From Pseudobdellovibrionaceae bacterium (GTDB lineage Bacteria; Bdellovibrionota; Bdellovibrionia; Bdellovibrionales; Bdellovibrionaceae): a stretch of 64,000 bases of DNA. The stretch spans positions 62,001 to 126,000 of the forward strand of contig JALHMX010000004.1 of assembly GCA_022843825.1 (NCBI GenBank). The letters are read 5' to 3'. The notes beneath the pieces were generated by a model. It did no database searches. It was not told where the DNA came from and saw only the letters and a program-made list of their open reading frames with translations. The position numbers were made by a program, and so were the translations under genes. Shown piece after piece: positions 36,662 through 46,877 of this stretch; positions within the stretch are counted from its first letter, which is position 1; each line of letters starts with the position of its first letter.

Positions 36662-37468
36662 ATGAGTCAAATTCCTTTTTTTATAACAATGCCGCACTCA
36701 GGAGAAAAAGTTCCTGAGGTCTGTGTATGGCTTAAGTCATTGCCAGAAACTGTATTGATGTGTGATGTCGATCGATTTATTGATGTTTTGTATTTGCCAG
36801 CATTAGAACAACTTAAGATAAAAAATCATAAAACAGAGTGGCACCGTTATGCTGTCGATTTAAATCGAATTCCTGAAGATATTGATGAAACATCAGTTAT
36901 AAACTCAAAAAACCCTCAAGGATCATTTAATAGAGGCTTTCACTGGGTTGTTACAACTCAAAATGATCAATTAATGCCCAAACCAATCTCAGTCGAGTTA
37001 CATGACGAGTTAAAAAACTTGATCTATGAGCCTTTTCATCAAAGTGTTCGAGAAATTTATGCCAATTTTAAGTCGAATGGGTTTAAACACGTGTACCATT
37101 TGGACGCTCACTCAATGCCATCAGTGGGAACATCTATGCATAAAGATCCGGGAGAAAAAAGAGCGGAAATTGTAATCAGTGACTCACTAGGAAAAAGTTG
37201 CGATAAGAAATATCGCGACTTAGTCATTGCTGCTTATGTTACAGCTGGCTTTAAAGTAGGCTACAATTGGCCCTATGTGGGTGGAAGGCTGACTGAGCAG
37301 TACGGAAAACCTGCAGCAGGGCAACATACCATTCAAGTTGAGCTTAATCGCGCTTTATATATGGATGAAAAATCTAAACAACTCAACGACGGCTATAAAG
37401 ATGTTCAAAATAAAATTGCAAAGGCATTAGGCTACATTCAGTCTGAGATACCGAATTTAAAAGTTTAA
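36662..37468 (+). CDS. N-formylglutamate amidohydrolase-family protein
   Basis: A 268-residue protein of the FGase family (HutG-like zinc amidohydrolases). PFFITMPHSGEKVPE at the start, the CDVDRFID block, VDLNRIP and the metal region YHLDAHSMPSVG are present, with VELNRALYMDE near the end. N-formylglutamate is the known substrate for some members; without hut genes nearby it may act on another N-acyl amino acid. The ATG at 36662 was chosen because conservation starts there; the longer frame runs into the divergent gene. Confidence 0.85.
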   Translation: MSQIPFFITMPHSGEKVPEVCVWLKSLPETVLMCDVDRFIDVLYLPALEQLKIKNHKTEWHRYAVDLNRIPEDIDETSVINSKNPQGSFNRGFHWVVTTQNDQLMPKPISVELHDELKNLIYEPFHQSVREIYANFKSNGFKHVYHLDAHSMPSVGTSMHKDPGEKRAEIVISDSLGKSCDKKYRDLVIAAYVTAGFKVGYNWPYVGGRLTEQYGKPAAGQHTIQVELNRALYMDEKSKQLNDGYKDVQNKIAKALGYIQSEIPNLKV

Positions 37469-37520
37469 GGCTTCACAACTGAAGTATATAGGTCTATAAA
37501 CTTCTTGGTAATAATTTAAA

Positions 37521-38945
37521 ATGCAATTCAAAAATAAGACATTTCAAAAACTTTGGCGATTCGCGACTTCATTTCAACTGGGAATTCCTGTTATTGCATC
37601 AATTATGATTTTGTCAATTTGGGGGACGATTGTAGAATCTCGTTATGATGCGTGGACTGCGCAAAAGGTCGTTTACCAAAGTTGGTGGATGTATATTTCA
37701 ATGACACTTTTAGTTTTTAATTTGACCATTGTCATGATTGATCGATTACCTTGGAAAAAAAATCACTACCCCTTTATTTTGGTTCACATAGGAATTATTA
37801 CCATTGTTTTGGGTGGGTGGATCACGCAAAAATTTGGCATTGATGGCAGTATGCGGGTGCCCATCGGCAAATCCCATAACATGGTGACAGTTCCTCCAAC
37901 TGATTTTTCTGTTTATGCGACATTTGATGGCGAAAGATATACAAAAATTTACGATCGAGAGGTCGATTTTTTTAATTCTAATATCAGCGAATCCAGGCCC
38001 GTGGTTTTTGATCTTAATTACGGAACTTCACCAGACAGCAATCAGTTGAAAGTGCTTAAATACTACCCTTATGCGCGTGCGTCCCAAAAAGTAATACCCA
38101 CAGATGAGATCGCAGCAGGAAGCTCTATACGTTTTCAGCTTATGAATGCGCAAGTAAAGCAGATTGAAAGTTTAACACAGCAAAATAAAAACAAAGTTGC
38201 TGAGACCACGCTAGGATTACTGAATCTATACTTGGGCTACAATGTTGATGTATTAGGAAGGAAAAATCCGCAGTCGAATGAGGCCTATTTTAATTCAATC
38301 GATAAGCAGTACTTGTCCTTTTCATTTTATAATAAAGATAATCCAAAGCCGTATCAAACAGGTAAGATAAAAATCGGTGATGTGATTCAAACTCAGTGGA
38401 TGGGCTTAGAAGTTCGACTGTTGGACTATAACGAAAAGGCAAAATCCTTGTGGGAAGTGATACCGACGGACTACCCAACGGCATTGACCACCAGTGCGAT
38501 TCAAATCAGTATGGGAAAAAATACGGAATGGATTCTGTTAAATGATACAGTTAAAATTTTCACTGACAACGTAGCCTATATAGTGGCTTATCATAATCGG
38601 CAGTTACCCTTAGACTTTAAAATTCATGTGAATAAGTTTGAAATAGAAAAGTATCAGGGCACTGAAAGGGCTAAAGAGTATTCTAGTCTGGTGACCGTGG
38701 ATGATCCACTGTACAGCTCAGCGGAACCTATTTTAATTTCAATGAATGAGCCACTGAAGTATCGAGGTTATACTTTTTATCAAGCCAGCTTTGACTTGGA
38801 CGAAAACACCGGACAGCCGGTGGCATCGATTTTTTCGGTAAACCGAGATCCAGGAAGAACGACTAAGTATTTAGGTTCAATTATTTTTTCATTAGGTATA
38901 GTGTGGCTTTTTTATCAGCGACGTAAAAGGAGAACAGCAATATGA
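37521..38945 (+). CDS. resB: Cytochrome c biogenesis protein ResB (Ccs1)
   Basis: ResB with CcsA forms system II, which exports haem and attaches it to apocytochromes on the periplasmic side. Three membrane helices lie in the first ~115 residues (one around LGIPVIASIMILSIWG, two around TLLVFNLTIVMI and ILVHIGIITIVLGG), then a large periplasmic part, and a final helix near residue 450 before a basic tail. The length of 474 aa is compatible with the family. The C-terminal LKYRGYTFYQASFD is a family hallmark. It overlaps ccsA by 4 bp. Confidence 0.92.
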   Translation: MQFKNKTFQKLWRFATSFQLGIPVIASIMILSIWGTIVESRYDAWTAQKVVYQSWWMYISMTLLVFNLTIVMIDRLPWKKNHYPFILVHIGIITIVLGGWITQKFGIDGSMRVPIGKSHNMVTVPPTDFSVYATFDGERYTKIYDREVDFFNSNISESRPVVFDLNYGTSPDSNQLKVLKYYPYARASQKVIPTDEIAAGSSIRFQLMNAQVKQIESLTQQNKNKVAETTLGLLNLYLGYNVDVLGRKNPQSNEAYFNSIDKQYLSFSFYNKDNPKPYQTGKIKIGDVIQTQWMGLEVRLLDYNEKAKSLWEVIPTDYPTALTTSAIQISMGKNTEWILLNDTVKIFTDNVAYIVAYHNRQLPLDFKIHVNKFEIEKYQGTERAKEYSSLVTVDDPLYSSAEPILISMNEPLKYRGYTFYQASFDLDENTGQPVASIFSVNRDPGRTTKYLGSIIFSLGIVWLFYQRRKRRTAI

Positions 38946-40669
38946 AGTTTTTAATCAGCTCGGTTTTACTGGTCTTGTGTCTTCTGTTTTCTGGATTTAC
39001 TTTGCAGGCCGCTCCGGGAGAACGAATAAAATATATACCCGTTCAAGATGGTGGCCGGATTAAGCCTTTTGATTCTTTTGCGCGAGAGACTTTAGAGCTT
39101 ATTTACGGCAGATCATCATTTAAACGTACAGTTTCAGGCCAAAGCAGCTCTAGGGAGCCTGCCTATATTATTGTAATGTCTTTTTTATTGTCACCTGAAA
39201 GTTGGGTAGATGTTCCTGTTTTTGAAGTAAAGAACTTTGAAGTTAAAAAGTATCTCAACTTACCTCAAGATCAAAAATACTATACAGGAAATGAGTTATT
39301 CAAAGGGGAATTGTTTGCAAACTTAATGCAGCAATTAGCAGATAAACGGGAAACAAAAGAGAAGCTGACGCCGTATTATCAAGCGATACAAAGGCTGGAA
39401 AATCAGTTTTTTACATTTCGAGAAATTACAGCGGGGCGGTATATAAAAATTATTCCTCCAGAACTTTCAGATGAACCCCGAGCCGAAGGAGATAATAGTT
39501 GGGTTTCCGTTGCCGACTTACCTGAAAAGTATCAAGGCTTGTTTATCAACTTAAGTCAAAATTTAGCCAAGTACTTGGGAGAAGTTGTTAAAAGTGGAGA
39601 GAGATCAGAATCCGTTCTGGAAAGTGCAAAAAAATTAGATGAGTCCGTGGATCAGTTTATAAATACTGTTAAAACAGATGCTCAGGCGAAGAGTGCGGTT
39701 TCCTACAATCAAGCAAAAAAAGTAAGCGCTGAGATTTTCTACAACGAGGCTCACATTTTTAGATGGTCGTACATTTTTTATTTATTAGGAGCGCTTACAA
39801 TTCTTGTCGTTTGGATTAGAGACCTCAGTCGCGGTATGAAACTGGCCTGGATTTTAACTTTGATCGGTTTTACGTTACAGACGATCGGTTTTTTGTTTCG
39901 CGTTTACTTGGCGGAAAGACCTCCGGTAACGAATATGTATGAGACCGTAGTATGGGTTTCATGGGGTGCTGTTCTGTTTGCAATGATTTTGGAAAAAATT
40001 TACCGGTATAAATCTATTTTATTGTCAGGTTTATTAGTCGGTGTTTTTTCTATGGTCGTGGCGGATATGGCGCCGGCAATTTTAGATCCCAGCATACAGC
40101 CTTTAGAGGCTGTCTTAAGAAGTAATTATTGGCTTATTATCCATGTTATGACGATCACAATTTCCTACGCCGCTTTTTTTCTGGCACTTGCGCTGGGGGA
40201 CCTGGGGCTTATTTATTATGTTATTAATCCTAAAAAATATCAGGAGCAGATACGAAATATTTCGACTGCAATTTATCGAGCTATGCAAATTGGAGTAGCA
40301 TTTCTAGCACCGGGAATAATATTGGGTGGAGTTTGGGCAGATTACTCGTGGGGTCGTTTTTGGGGTTGGGATCCTAAAGAAACTTGGGCATTAATTGTCC
40401 TTTTGGGTTACATAATAGTGCTGCACGCGCGATTAGTAAATTGGATTCAGAATTTTGGGATGCTGGTTTCTGGAATTCTTACATTTAATCTGGTTATCAT
40501 GGCTTGGTACGGAGTTAACTACGTTCTTGGCGCAGGGCTTCATTCCTATGGATTCGGCGCGGGTGGGATCGAGTATGTTTCAGTTTTTACTCTCGCACAT
40601 GTTCTTTTCGTCATCTACGCGGCCGTAATCAAAAAAACTTATGTGTCTGCAAGTAAAGATGTGAAGTGA
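38942..40669 (+). CDS. ccsA: Cytochrome c biogenesis protein CcsA, with long N-terminal region
   Basis: CcsA carries the haem-handling WWD domain of system II. GRFWGWDPKETWALIVLLGY is the tryptophan-rich signature, with flanking membrane helices and conserved histidines (IIHVMTITISYAAF, LHARLVNW, LHSYGFG). The N-terminal ~270 residues add a signal-like segment and a periplasmic domain, making it 575 residues, well above the usual ~300-400; this fused extension recalls the CcsBA-type arrangement of some Proteobacteria and Bacteroidetes. An AAGGAGA site precedes the ATG. actA follows after a 121-bp gap with a promoter candidate. Confidence 0.92.
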   Translation: MKFLISSVLLVLCLLFSGFTLQAAPGERIKYIPVQDGGRIKPFDSFARETLELIYGRSSFKRTVSGQSSSREPAYIIVMSFLLSPESWVDVPVFEVKNFEVKKYLNLPQDQKYYTGNELFKGELFANLMQQLADKRETKEKLTPYYQAIQRLENQFFTFREITAGRYIKIIPPELSDEPRAEGDNSWVSVADLPEKYQGLFINLSQNLAKYLGEVVKSGERSESVLESAKKLDESVDQFINTVKTDAQAKSAVSYNQAKKVSAEIFYNEAHIFRWSYIFYLLGALTILVVWIRDLSRGMKLAWILTLIGFTLQTIGFLFRVYLAERPPVTNMYETVVWVSWGAVLFAMILEKIYRYKSILLSGLLVGVFSMVVADMAPAILDPSIQPLEAVLRSNYWLIIHVMTITISYAAFFLALALGDLGLIYYVINPKKYQEQIRNISTAIYRAMQIGVAFLAPGIILGGVWADYSWGRFWGWDPKETWALIVLLGYIIVLHARLVNWIQNFGMLVSGILTFNLVIMAWYGVNYVLGAGLHSYGFGAGGIEYVSVFTLAHVLFVIYAAVIKKTYVSASKDVK

Positions 40670-40718
40670 TGATTTTTTAAGAAAGCTTATTGTTGTCATT
40701 AAGTTTTCAAAATCCACC

Positions 40719-40747
40719 GTGACATTTTAAAGCAACTGTTTTTAAAT
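40719..40747 (+). promoter_or_regulatory. Sigma70-type promoter candidate for the act operon
   Basis: GTGACA at 40719-40724, a 17-nt spacer and TTAAAT at 40742-40747, in the 121-bp gap between ccsA and actA. Five of six and four of six bases match the consensus. The leader to actA would be about 37 nt. Confidence 0.4.
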
Positions 40748-40790
40748 TAGAGTCGATTATTTTATTTCAAGATAAGAAAGGCAAAAAAAT

Positions 40791-41366
40791 ATGTCTATGC
40801 GGAGCTTTTTGCGTTCAACGATTAAAGTTGATGTACTAAAAACTTTAGTCTTAATTTTTGCGTCGATAATTTTTACGGGGTGCTTATTTACCAATCCAGA
40901 CGGTGGAGAGCGAATTGGGATCGGATACAACAAAGGGTATTCACCAGAACAACCTTTACCATTTAGTCATGAACAGCATGTCGGACTTCATAAAATTCAA
41001 TGTCAGTATTGTCATAACCAAGTCGAAAGATCCAAACACGCAAATATTCCATCTTTAGCGACGTGTATGAATTGCCATCAACAAGTTAGTGGTACAGAAA
41101 ATACTGAAAGTATTAAAAAGTTGCGGGAAGCTTATGCAGACAATAAGCCTATTGAATGGGTTAGGGTTCACATGCTTCCTGATCATGTTCAATTTGACCA
41201 TCAGGCCCACGTGACAAAAGGAGTAAGTTGCCAAACTTGTCACGGTGAAATTGAAAAAATGGCTAAAGTTTATCAGTATTCTGATTTGTCGATGGGATGG
41301 TGTGTGAGTTGTCATCGCCAACCAGAAAATAAAGCGCCTTTGAATTGCACCACTTGCCATCAATAA
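40791..41366 (+). CDS. actA: Alternative complex III pentahaem cytochrome ActA
   Basis: ActA is the multihaem subunit of the quinol:electron-acceptor oxidoreductase ACIII. Five CxxCH motifs are visible (CQYCH, CMNCH, CQTCH, CVSCH, CTTCH). The N-terminus has a membrane helix ending in FTGC (Cys31), so it may be lipidated or anchored. Length 191 aa. The haems need system II, which is encoded just upstream. It begins the actABCDEF run. Confidence 0.93.
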   Translation: MSMRSFLRSTIKVDVLKTLVLIFASIIFTGCLFTNPDGGERIGIGYNKGYSPEQPLPFSHEQHVGLHKIQCQYCHNQVERSKHANIPSLATCMNCHQQVSGTENTESIKKLREAYADNKPIEWVRVHMLPDHVQFDHQAHVTKGVSCQTCHGEIEKMAKVYQYSDLSMGWCVSCHRQPENKAPLNCTTCHQ

Positions 41367-41381
41367 AAGTAGGAAATAAAT

Positions 41382-44300
41382 ATGTCTATTAATAACGATG
41401 CTAACGAACAAAGACCTAAAAGTACTGAAGTTAAAATAGAGCGCGATCGCAATTTTTGGAAATCGTTCGATGAACTTTATGATACGCCTGAATATAAAAA
41501 AGCTGTGGAAACAGAGTTTATGAGTTCTCCGTTGAGGGATGAGTTTAAAGACGAGGGCACAAGCGGTTTTGCCAGACGAGAATTTTTAAAACTGATGGGT
41601 GCTTCTGTGGCTTTAACTACAGCGGCAGGTTGCATTCGACGTCCAGTGCAGAAAATTGTTCCTTATGTGAAGCAGCCCGAAGAGGTTACTGTCGGGGTAG
41701 CCAATTATTACACGTCTTCCTATTTTGATGGACAAGAGGGTTTTGGACTATTGGTCAAATCTCGAGAAGGTCGTCCAATACACATTGAAGGTAATCCATC
41801 ATATCCTTTGAACGGATCCGCAGTGTCGGTTCGTGCTCAGGCTTCTTTATTAAGTTTATATGATCCGGCTCGTCTTCAAAAACCGTTTCGTAATTTATTT
41901 AACGAAAAACGTACGAACAAAGAAACCGTTGGCGTAACTTGGGAGGATTTAGACACTAAAGTTGTCGCTCAACTGCAAAAAGGTTCAGTGGCTGTCTTAA
42001 CAGGAAATATTGTCTCACCGGCAACCAATGCCGTTATTGGCGATTTTTGTTCGGGTTTCAAAGCAGAACAATATTCATGGGAACCTTTAGCTTACGGAGA
42101 TACAGTAGAGGCTCGCTATGATAAAGCTAAAGTGATAGTTTCCATTGACGCGGACTTTTTAGGTTCATGGGGATCAGCAATAACTTCCAACCGGCAGTTT
42201 GCAAATGGACGTAGAGATCCGAGTCAGATGTCCAGATTAATTTCGTTTGAATCGACTTATTCATTAACGGGTGCAAATGCAGATATTCGTCATCGAATTA
42301 AGCCATCTCAACAATTAGATGTGGTTCTGGGTTTAATATCATTAGTGTCAGGTGGTTCTACGCAAGTGCATGAGACCTTAGGAATAAGTGCTGAGGCCTT
42401 TCAAAAAGTTGCAGAAGATCTGAAAAACAATAGAAGTAAAAGTATTGTTGTCGCCGGTGGTGTACAAACGCAGACCGTGGATGCTGAAAATCTACAGATT
42501 GCAGTAGATCATCTTAATTCAATTTTAGGAAATCATGGCAACACGATTGGCGCCCGTTCAAATATGAAGGCTTCATATCAATCCTTAAACAGTTTGATCA
42601 AGGCCATGAATCAGGGATCTGTTAAAACTTTGATTATTTACCGTCAGAACCCACTTTACACTTTGTCTAAAAGTTTTGGATTTCATGAGGCCTTAAATAA
42701 AGTTGAAATGGTCGTATATGTTGGCGATGTGATGGACGAAACAGCTAGTTTTTCTCATTATGTAGCTACTGATAATCACTCTTTAGAAACCTGGAGTGAT
42801 AGCGAATTTTCTCGCGGACTTTATGGTATTCATCAGCCTTTGATTCGAACAATGTATGATACACGGTCTTTCCAGCTGTCGTTAATGACCTGGGCGTACA
42901 TGGCAAAAGTGGGTCCAGCACGGATTCAAAATTACGAGACTTTTTATGATTATTTAAGAGCTTTTATTAAATCCGACATTGCACCTAAATACGCTAAAGG
43001 TCAGGACTTTGAAACTTTTTGGAATCAACTTTTGCAGCAAGGTTTCGTGGGCCAAGTAGGATCTTTGGTTTCTAAGGCAACTTCAGGTTCAATTTCCAAT
43101 ATTAAGAAATCTTCCAAATCTGCCAACATGGAATTAGTTATGTATGCGAAGTCACATATTGGTGACGGAACATTAGCTAATATTGGTTGGCTACAGGAGT
43201 TACCAGATCCAGTCTCGAAGATAGTATGGGATAACTACGCGAGTATTTCGTTGAAGGCGGCGGAGAAACTAAAACTCAAACAAAATGACGTAGTTGAGCT
43301 AACAGTTGGTGATGTAACTTTAAAACTACCTATTCACATTCAACCAGGTTTGCATGACGAAGTAGTGGCGGTGGCCGTAGGTTATGGTCGTACTAAGGCC
43401 GGTGAAGTTGGCAATGGAATCGGTGTAAATGCTTATCCATTGGCTCAAGTCGGTCAAAACGGACAACCTATTTTGGCGGGTCAAAACGTTGAAATCAAAA
43501 AGACAGGTAAAAAATATGAACTTGTAACCACTCAAGGTCATGATTCAATGGAAGGTCGCCAAATCGTTGTTCAAGCTACGAATAAAGACTTTCAAAAATC
43601 TAAAGAGGCAAATATACATCGGCATCACGTTTGGTCTATTTGGTCTGGTCATCAATACAATGGACACAAGTGGGGAATGTCGATTGATTTAAATACTTGT
43701 ACGGGTTGTTCGGCTTGTATGACCGCCTGCCAATCTGAAAATAATATTCATGTGGTTGGCAAGAAATACGTTATGCAAGGTCGAGAAATGCACTGGATAC
43801 GTATTGATCGTTACTACGTAGGTTCTCCTGAAACAGCGCAAGCCGTGTTTCAGCCTATCACCTGTCAACATTGCGATAACGCTCCTTGTGAAGTTGTATG
43901 CCCAGTGGCTGCCACTGTACATAGTAACGAGGGACTTAATGAAATGATTTACAATCGTTGCGTAGGAACTCGATATTGCTCTAATAACTGTCCTTATAAG
44001 GTGCGACGGTTTAATTGGTTCAATTATGCTAAATTGATCCAGTCGCCGACGCATATGTCGCTAAATCCAGAAGTCACTGTCCGCACTCGTGGAGTTATGG
44101 AAAAGTGCAGTTTTTGTGTTCAAAGAATTAAAGTCGCGAAACAAAAGGCCACTCAAGAAAATCGATTACTTAAAGATGGAGATGTAAAGACCGCTTGTGA
44201 AGTGGCTTGTCCCACTCAAGCGATCGTTTTCGGTGATCTGAACGATGAAAAATCTCGGGTAGCTCAAATTTTTACCAATGAAAAACGTGCTTATACATTA

Positions 44301-44396
44301 CTTGAAGAGTGGTATGCAAAACCAGCGGTTAGATATTTATCTAAAATTAGAAACAACGATGAAGTAACTGCCCCGAAAGGAGCTGGCCATGCTTAA
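41382..44396 (+). CDS. actB: Alternative complex III iron-sulfur/molybdopterin-like subunit ActB
   Basis: A 1004-residue periplasmic subunit. A Tat signal RREFLKLMG (Arg65-Arg66) is followed by TAAGC with Cys84 as a possible lipobox. The first ~700 residues form the molybdopterin-oxidoreductase-like domain, which in ACIII lacks the metal cofactor. From Cys773 onward a ferredoxin-like domain has four Cys clusters ([39 protein letters not shown] with CEVAC). An AGGA-containing site lies upstream of the ATG. The 3' end overlaps actC by 8 bp. Confidence 0.95.
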   Translation: MSINNDANEQRPKSTEVKIERDRNFWKSFDELYDTPEYKKAVETEFMSSPLRDEFKDEGTSGFARREFLKLMGASVALTTAAGCIRRPVQKIVPYVKQPEEVTVGVANYYTSSYFDGQEGFGLLVKSREGRPIHIEGNPSYPLNGSAVSVRAQASLLSLYDPARLQKPFRNLFNEKRTNKETVGVTWEDLDTKVVAQLQKGSVAVLTGNIVSPATNAVIGDFCSGFKAEQYSWEPLAYGDTVEARYDKAKVIVSIDADFLGSWGSAITSNRQFANGRRDPSQMSRLISFESTYSLTGANADIRHRIKPSQQLDVVLGLISLVSGGSTQVHETLGISAEAFQKVAEDLKNNRSKSIVVAGGVQTQTVDAENLQIAVDHLNSILGNHGNTIGARSNMKASYQSLNSLIKAMNQGSVKTLIIYRQNPLYTLSKSFGFHEALNKVEMVVYVGDVMDETASFSHYVATDNHSLETWSDSEFSRGLYGIHQPLIRTMYDTRSFQLSLMTWAYMAKVGPARIQNYETFYDYLRAFIKSDIAPKYAKGQDFETFWNQLLQQGFVGQVGSLVSKATSGSISNIKKSSKSANMELVMYAKSHIGDGTLANIGWLQELPDPVSKIVWDNYASISLKAAEKLKLKQNDVVELTVGDVTLKLPIHIQPGLHDEVVAVAVGYGRTKAGEVGNGIGVNAYPLAQVGQNGQPILAGQNVEIKKTGKKYELVTTQGHDSMEGRQIVVQATNKDFQKSKEANIHRHHVWSIWSGHQYNGHKWGMSIDLNTCTGCSACMTACQSENNIHVVGKKYVMQGREMHWIRIDRYYVGSPETAQAVFQPITCQHCDNAPCEVVCPVAATVHSNEGLNEMIYNRCVGTRYCSNNCPYKVRRFNWFNYAKLIQSPTHMSLNPEVTVRTRGVMEKCSFCVQRIKVAKQKATQENRLLKDGDVKTACEVACPTQAIVFGDLNDEKSRVAQIFTNEKRAYTLLEEWYAKPAVRYLSKIRNNDEVTAPKGAGHA

Positions 44397-45759
44397 GCGT
44401 AATCAACTCGTTTTGGGTAATAAAACTTTAAGAGATGTGACGAATGATATATGTGAGCCCATAGAAAGAATTCCATCTAAGGGATGGATGGGATTGTTCC
44501 TAGCTGCTAAAGGCTTGTTTATATTTTACATACTAACGATAGCTGTAGTTATTTCTACAGGCATGGGATTGCTCGGTGTAAATCATCCGGTGGCTTGGGG
44601 AACCATGATTATCACTTTCGTATTTTGGGTGGGTATCGGTCACGCGGGAACGCTGATTTCTGCAATTCTATTTTTATTTCGTCAGAAGTGGAGAACCTCT
44701 GTCGCGCGCACCGCGGAGGCTATGACCGTATTTGCCGTAATGACTGCGGGTATTTTTCCATTGATACATACCGGTCGTCCATGGTTTGATTTTTGGTTAT
44801 TTCCTTATCCAAATCAAAGGGGACCTTTATGGGTCAACTTTAGATCTCCGTTATTGTGGGACGTATTTGCGATTTCTACTTATGCAACAGTGTCTACTGT
44901 TTTTTGGTTTGTCGGCATGATTCCAGATTTAGCGACGGTCCGTGATCGTGCAAAAAATTTCTGGAGACAGAGAATATACGGAGTACTTTCTTTAGGGTGG
45001 AAGGGGACTGCAAAAAATTGGTCCCATTTTGAAATGATCTATTTGATTTTAGCAGGCCTTTCAACGCCCCTAGTATTATCCGTTCATACCATAGTCTCTT
45101 TTGACTTCGCCGTTTCAGGTTTACCAGGGTGGCATACTACAATTTTTCCACCGTATTTCGTTGCTGGTGCGATATTTTCTGGTTTTGCCATGGTCATTAC
45201 GCTGATGACTTTAGTACGAATTGGTTTTCCAAAGTTTAAAGACTATATCACGATCGATCACATGGAAGTCATGAATAAGATTATTATGATGACAGGCCTG
45301 ATGGTTGGTTACGCCTACGGTGCAGAGTTCTTGATTGCTTGGTACTCGGGAAATATTTATGAGCAGTATGTTTTCTTCGTCAGCCGCGCCTTTGGTCCCT
45401 ATGCGTGGTCATACTGGATTATGATTTGTTGTAACGTTGTCATTCCACAAATCTTCTGGTTTAAAAAGTTCCGCAGATCTATTCCGGTTATGTTTGTAGT
45501 ATCCATTTTCGTTAACATTGGTATGTGGTTTGAGCGTTTCGTTATTACGGTAACTTCCTTGCACCGGGATTTCCTTCCGTCGAATTGGGGACAGTATGCA
45601 TGGTCCATGTATGATACGGCTATCCTGATAGGATCATTTGGTATGTTCTTTACTATATTTCTTTTATACCTACGGGTGTTTCCAGCGATATCAATTGCTG
45701 AAATCAAACCCGTCTTAGGGGTTGGACGCGATGACCATGAACATGGTGGAGGACACTAA
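44389..45759 (+). CDS. actC: Alternative complex III quinol-binding membrane subunit ActC
   Basis: A 456-residue NrfD/PsrC-like integral membrane protein with about ten helices that holds the quinol site of [30 protein letters not shown] and [22 protein letters not shown] are typical of ActC. The C-terminus ends in a His-rich tail. It starts 8 bp inside actB, with AAAGGAG upstream. Confidence 0.94.
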   Translation: MLKRNQLVLGNKTLRDVTNDICEPIERIPSKGWMGLFLAAKGLFIFYILTIAVVISTGMGLLGVNHPVAWGTMIITFVFWVGIGHAGTLISAILFLFRQKWRTSVARTAEAMTVFAVMTAGIFPLIHTGRPWFDFWLFPYPNQRGPLWVNFRSPLLWDVFAISTYATVSTVFWFVGMIPDLATVRDRAKNFWRQRIYGVLSLGWKGTAKNWSHFEMIYLILAGLSTPLVLSVHTIVSFDFAVSGLPGWHTTIFPPYFVAGAIFSGFAMVITLMTLVRIGFPKFKDYITIDHMEVMNKIIMMTGLMVGYAYGAEFLIAWYSGNIYEQYVFFVSRAFGPYAWSYWIMICCNVVIPQIFWFKKFRRSIPVMFVVSIFVNIGMWFERFVITVTSLHRDFLPSNWGQYAWSMYDTAILIGSFGMFFTIFLLYLRVFPAISIAEIKPVLGVGRDDHEHGGGH

Positions 45760-45760
45760 A

Positions 45761-46288
45761 ATGGCAAAAAAATCTATTAGCGGTGTTGCCGGAATATTTT
45801 TAACTGAAGGTAAAGTGGTGAATGCCGCTCGCAAAGTGCGTGAGGCCGGCTACAGCAAATTAGAAGCAATATCTCCTTATCCTATTCATGCCATGGAAGA
45901 GGCTTGTGCCATTAAGCGATCACCAATTCCGTATATGACTTTTTTGGCAGGCATCGTCGGAATGCTCGTCGCACTGGCTTTAACTTATTATACGTCAGTG
46001 ATTGATTGGCCGATAAATATTGGTGGTAAACCGCTTTTTTCATTGCCTGCATTTATTCCCATTATTTTTGAGTTAACTATATTATTTGCAGCATTAAGCT
46101 CAGTGGGATTATTTCTTTATTTGTGCGGGATGCCTGCGATCGGTGTGCCTCCCATAGATAAGGATTTAACATGTAATAAGTTTGCTATTTTTGTGCCTGA
46201 TACTGACAAAAATTATAACTTTGAAACCTTAGATCGTATGTTCAAAGACCTTGGTGCGGTTGAAGTGAAGAAAGTGACGGAGTTTTAA
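45761..46288 (+). CDS. actD: Alternative complex III subunit ActD (DUF3341)
   Basis: A 175-residue membrane subunit of the DUF3341 family. ISGVAGIFLTEGKVVNAARKVREAGY is the N-terminal cytoplasmic part, and SPYPIHAMEEA precedes two membrane helices. I start it at the ATG at 45761, one base after the actC stop, because GGAGGA lies 7 nt upstream; the longer frame would add residues from the actC end. Its role in ACIII is structural, connecting ActC and ActF. Confidence 0.92.
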   Translation: MAKKSISGVAGIFLTEGKVVNAARKVREAGYSKLEAISPYPIHAMEEACAIKRSPIPYMTFLAGIVGMLVALALTYYTSVIDWPINIGGKPLFSLPAFIPIIFELTILFAALSSVGLFLYLCGMPAIGVPPIDKDLTCNKFAIFVPDTDKNYNFETLDRMFKDLGAVEVKKVTEF

Positions 46289-46289
46289 T

Positions 46290-46856
46290 ATGAAGAAAAC
46301 TGCAGTCAAAACTTTAACATTCTTAAGTCTTTTTATCTTAATATTTTCAGGGTGTAACATAGATAAGTCTCAGCCGAACATAGAGCCTATTCAAGATATG
46401 TTAGACTCGCCAGCTGTTGATGCCCAAGAGTATGATGCGTCTTCGCCTAATAAATCAGGAATGCGAGTTCCGCCTGAGGGCACTCAGCCTAAGGGATTTG
46501 TCCCTTATCGCTACGCTGCTGATCTAGAGCGGGCGCAAAAAAACGCAAATCCATTAGCCTCTAAAATGGATGATGAAATTCTGGGTGTGGGTTTAAAGTA
46601 CTACACTATTCACTGTGCTATTTGTCATGGTGATCAAGGTGAGGGTGCGGATAAAAGCTCGATCGCAGAGAAGATGGCCTTGAAGCCACCGACTTTATTG
46701 AGCGATAAAGTCAAAGCGTGGACCGATGGTCATATTTATCACGTCATTACAGTCGGGCAAGGGGTAATGGGGCCTTATGCTTCACACATTCCAGAACAAT
46801 ATCGTTGGCAGGTCGTGAACTATATTAGATATCTGCAAAATACAGATAAAAAATAG
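46290..46856 (+). CDS. actE: Alternative complex III monohaem cytochrome c subunit ActE
   Basis: A 188-residue cytochrome c. The N-terminus is a lipoprotein signal ending in FSGC (Cys22). One CAICH haem site, a downstream GVMGPYA Met ligand candidate and a class I fold are visible. It probably relays electrons from ActA to the terminal oxidase. It starts one base after actD, with GGAG upstream, and actF follows after 21 bp with AAAGGA. Confidence 0.92.
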   Translation: MKKTAVKTLTFLSLFILIFSGCNIDKSQPNIEPIQDMLDSPAVDAQEYDASSPNKSGMRVPPEGTQPKGFVPYRYAADLERAQKNANPLASKMDDEILGVGLKYYTIHCAICHGDQGEGADKSSIAEKMALKPPTLLSDKVKAWTDGHIYHVITVGQGVMGPYASHIPEQYRWQVVNYIRYLQNTDKK

Positions 46857-46877
46857 CACACAATTAAAGGAATAAAA

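Noticed and set aside
43689-44054. 121-codon open frame antisense to actB (and similar frames antisense to ftsH and thrS).
   Set aside because: They are shadows of strongly coding plus-strand genes and show no recognisable product or ribosome-binding site.
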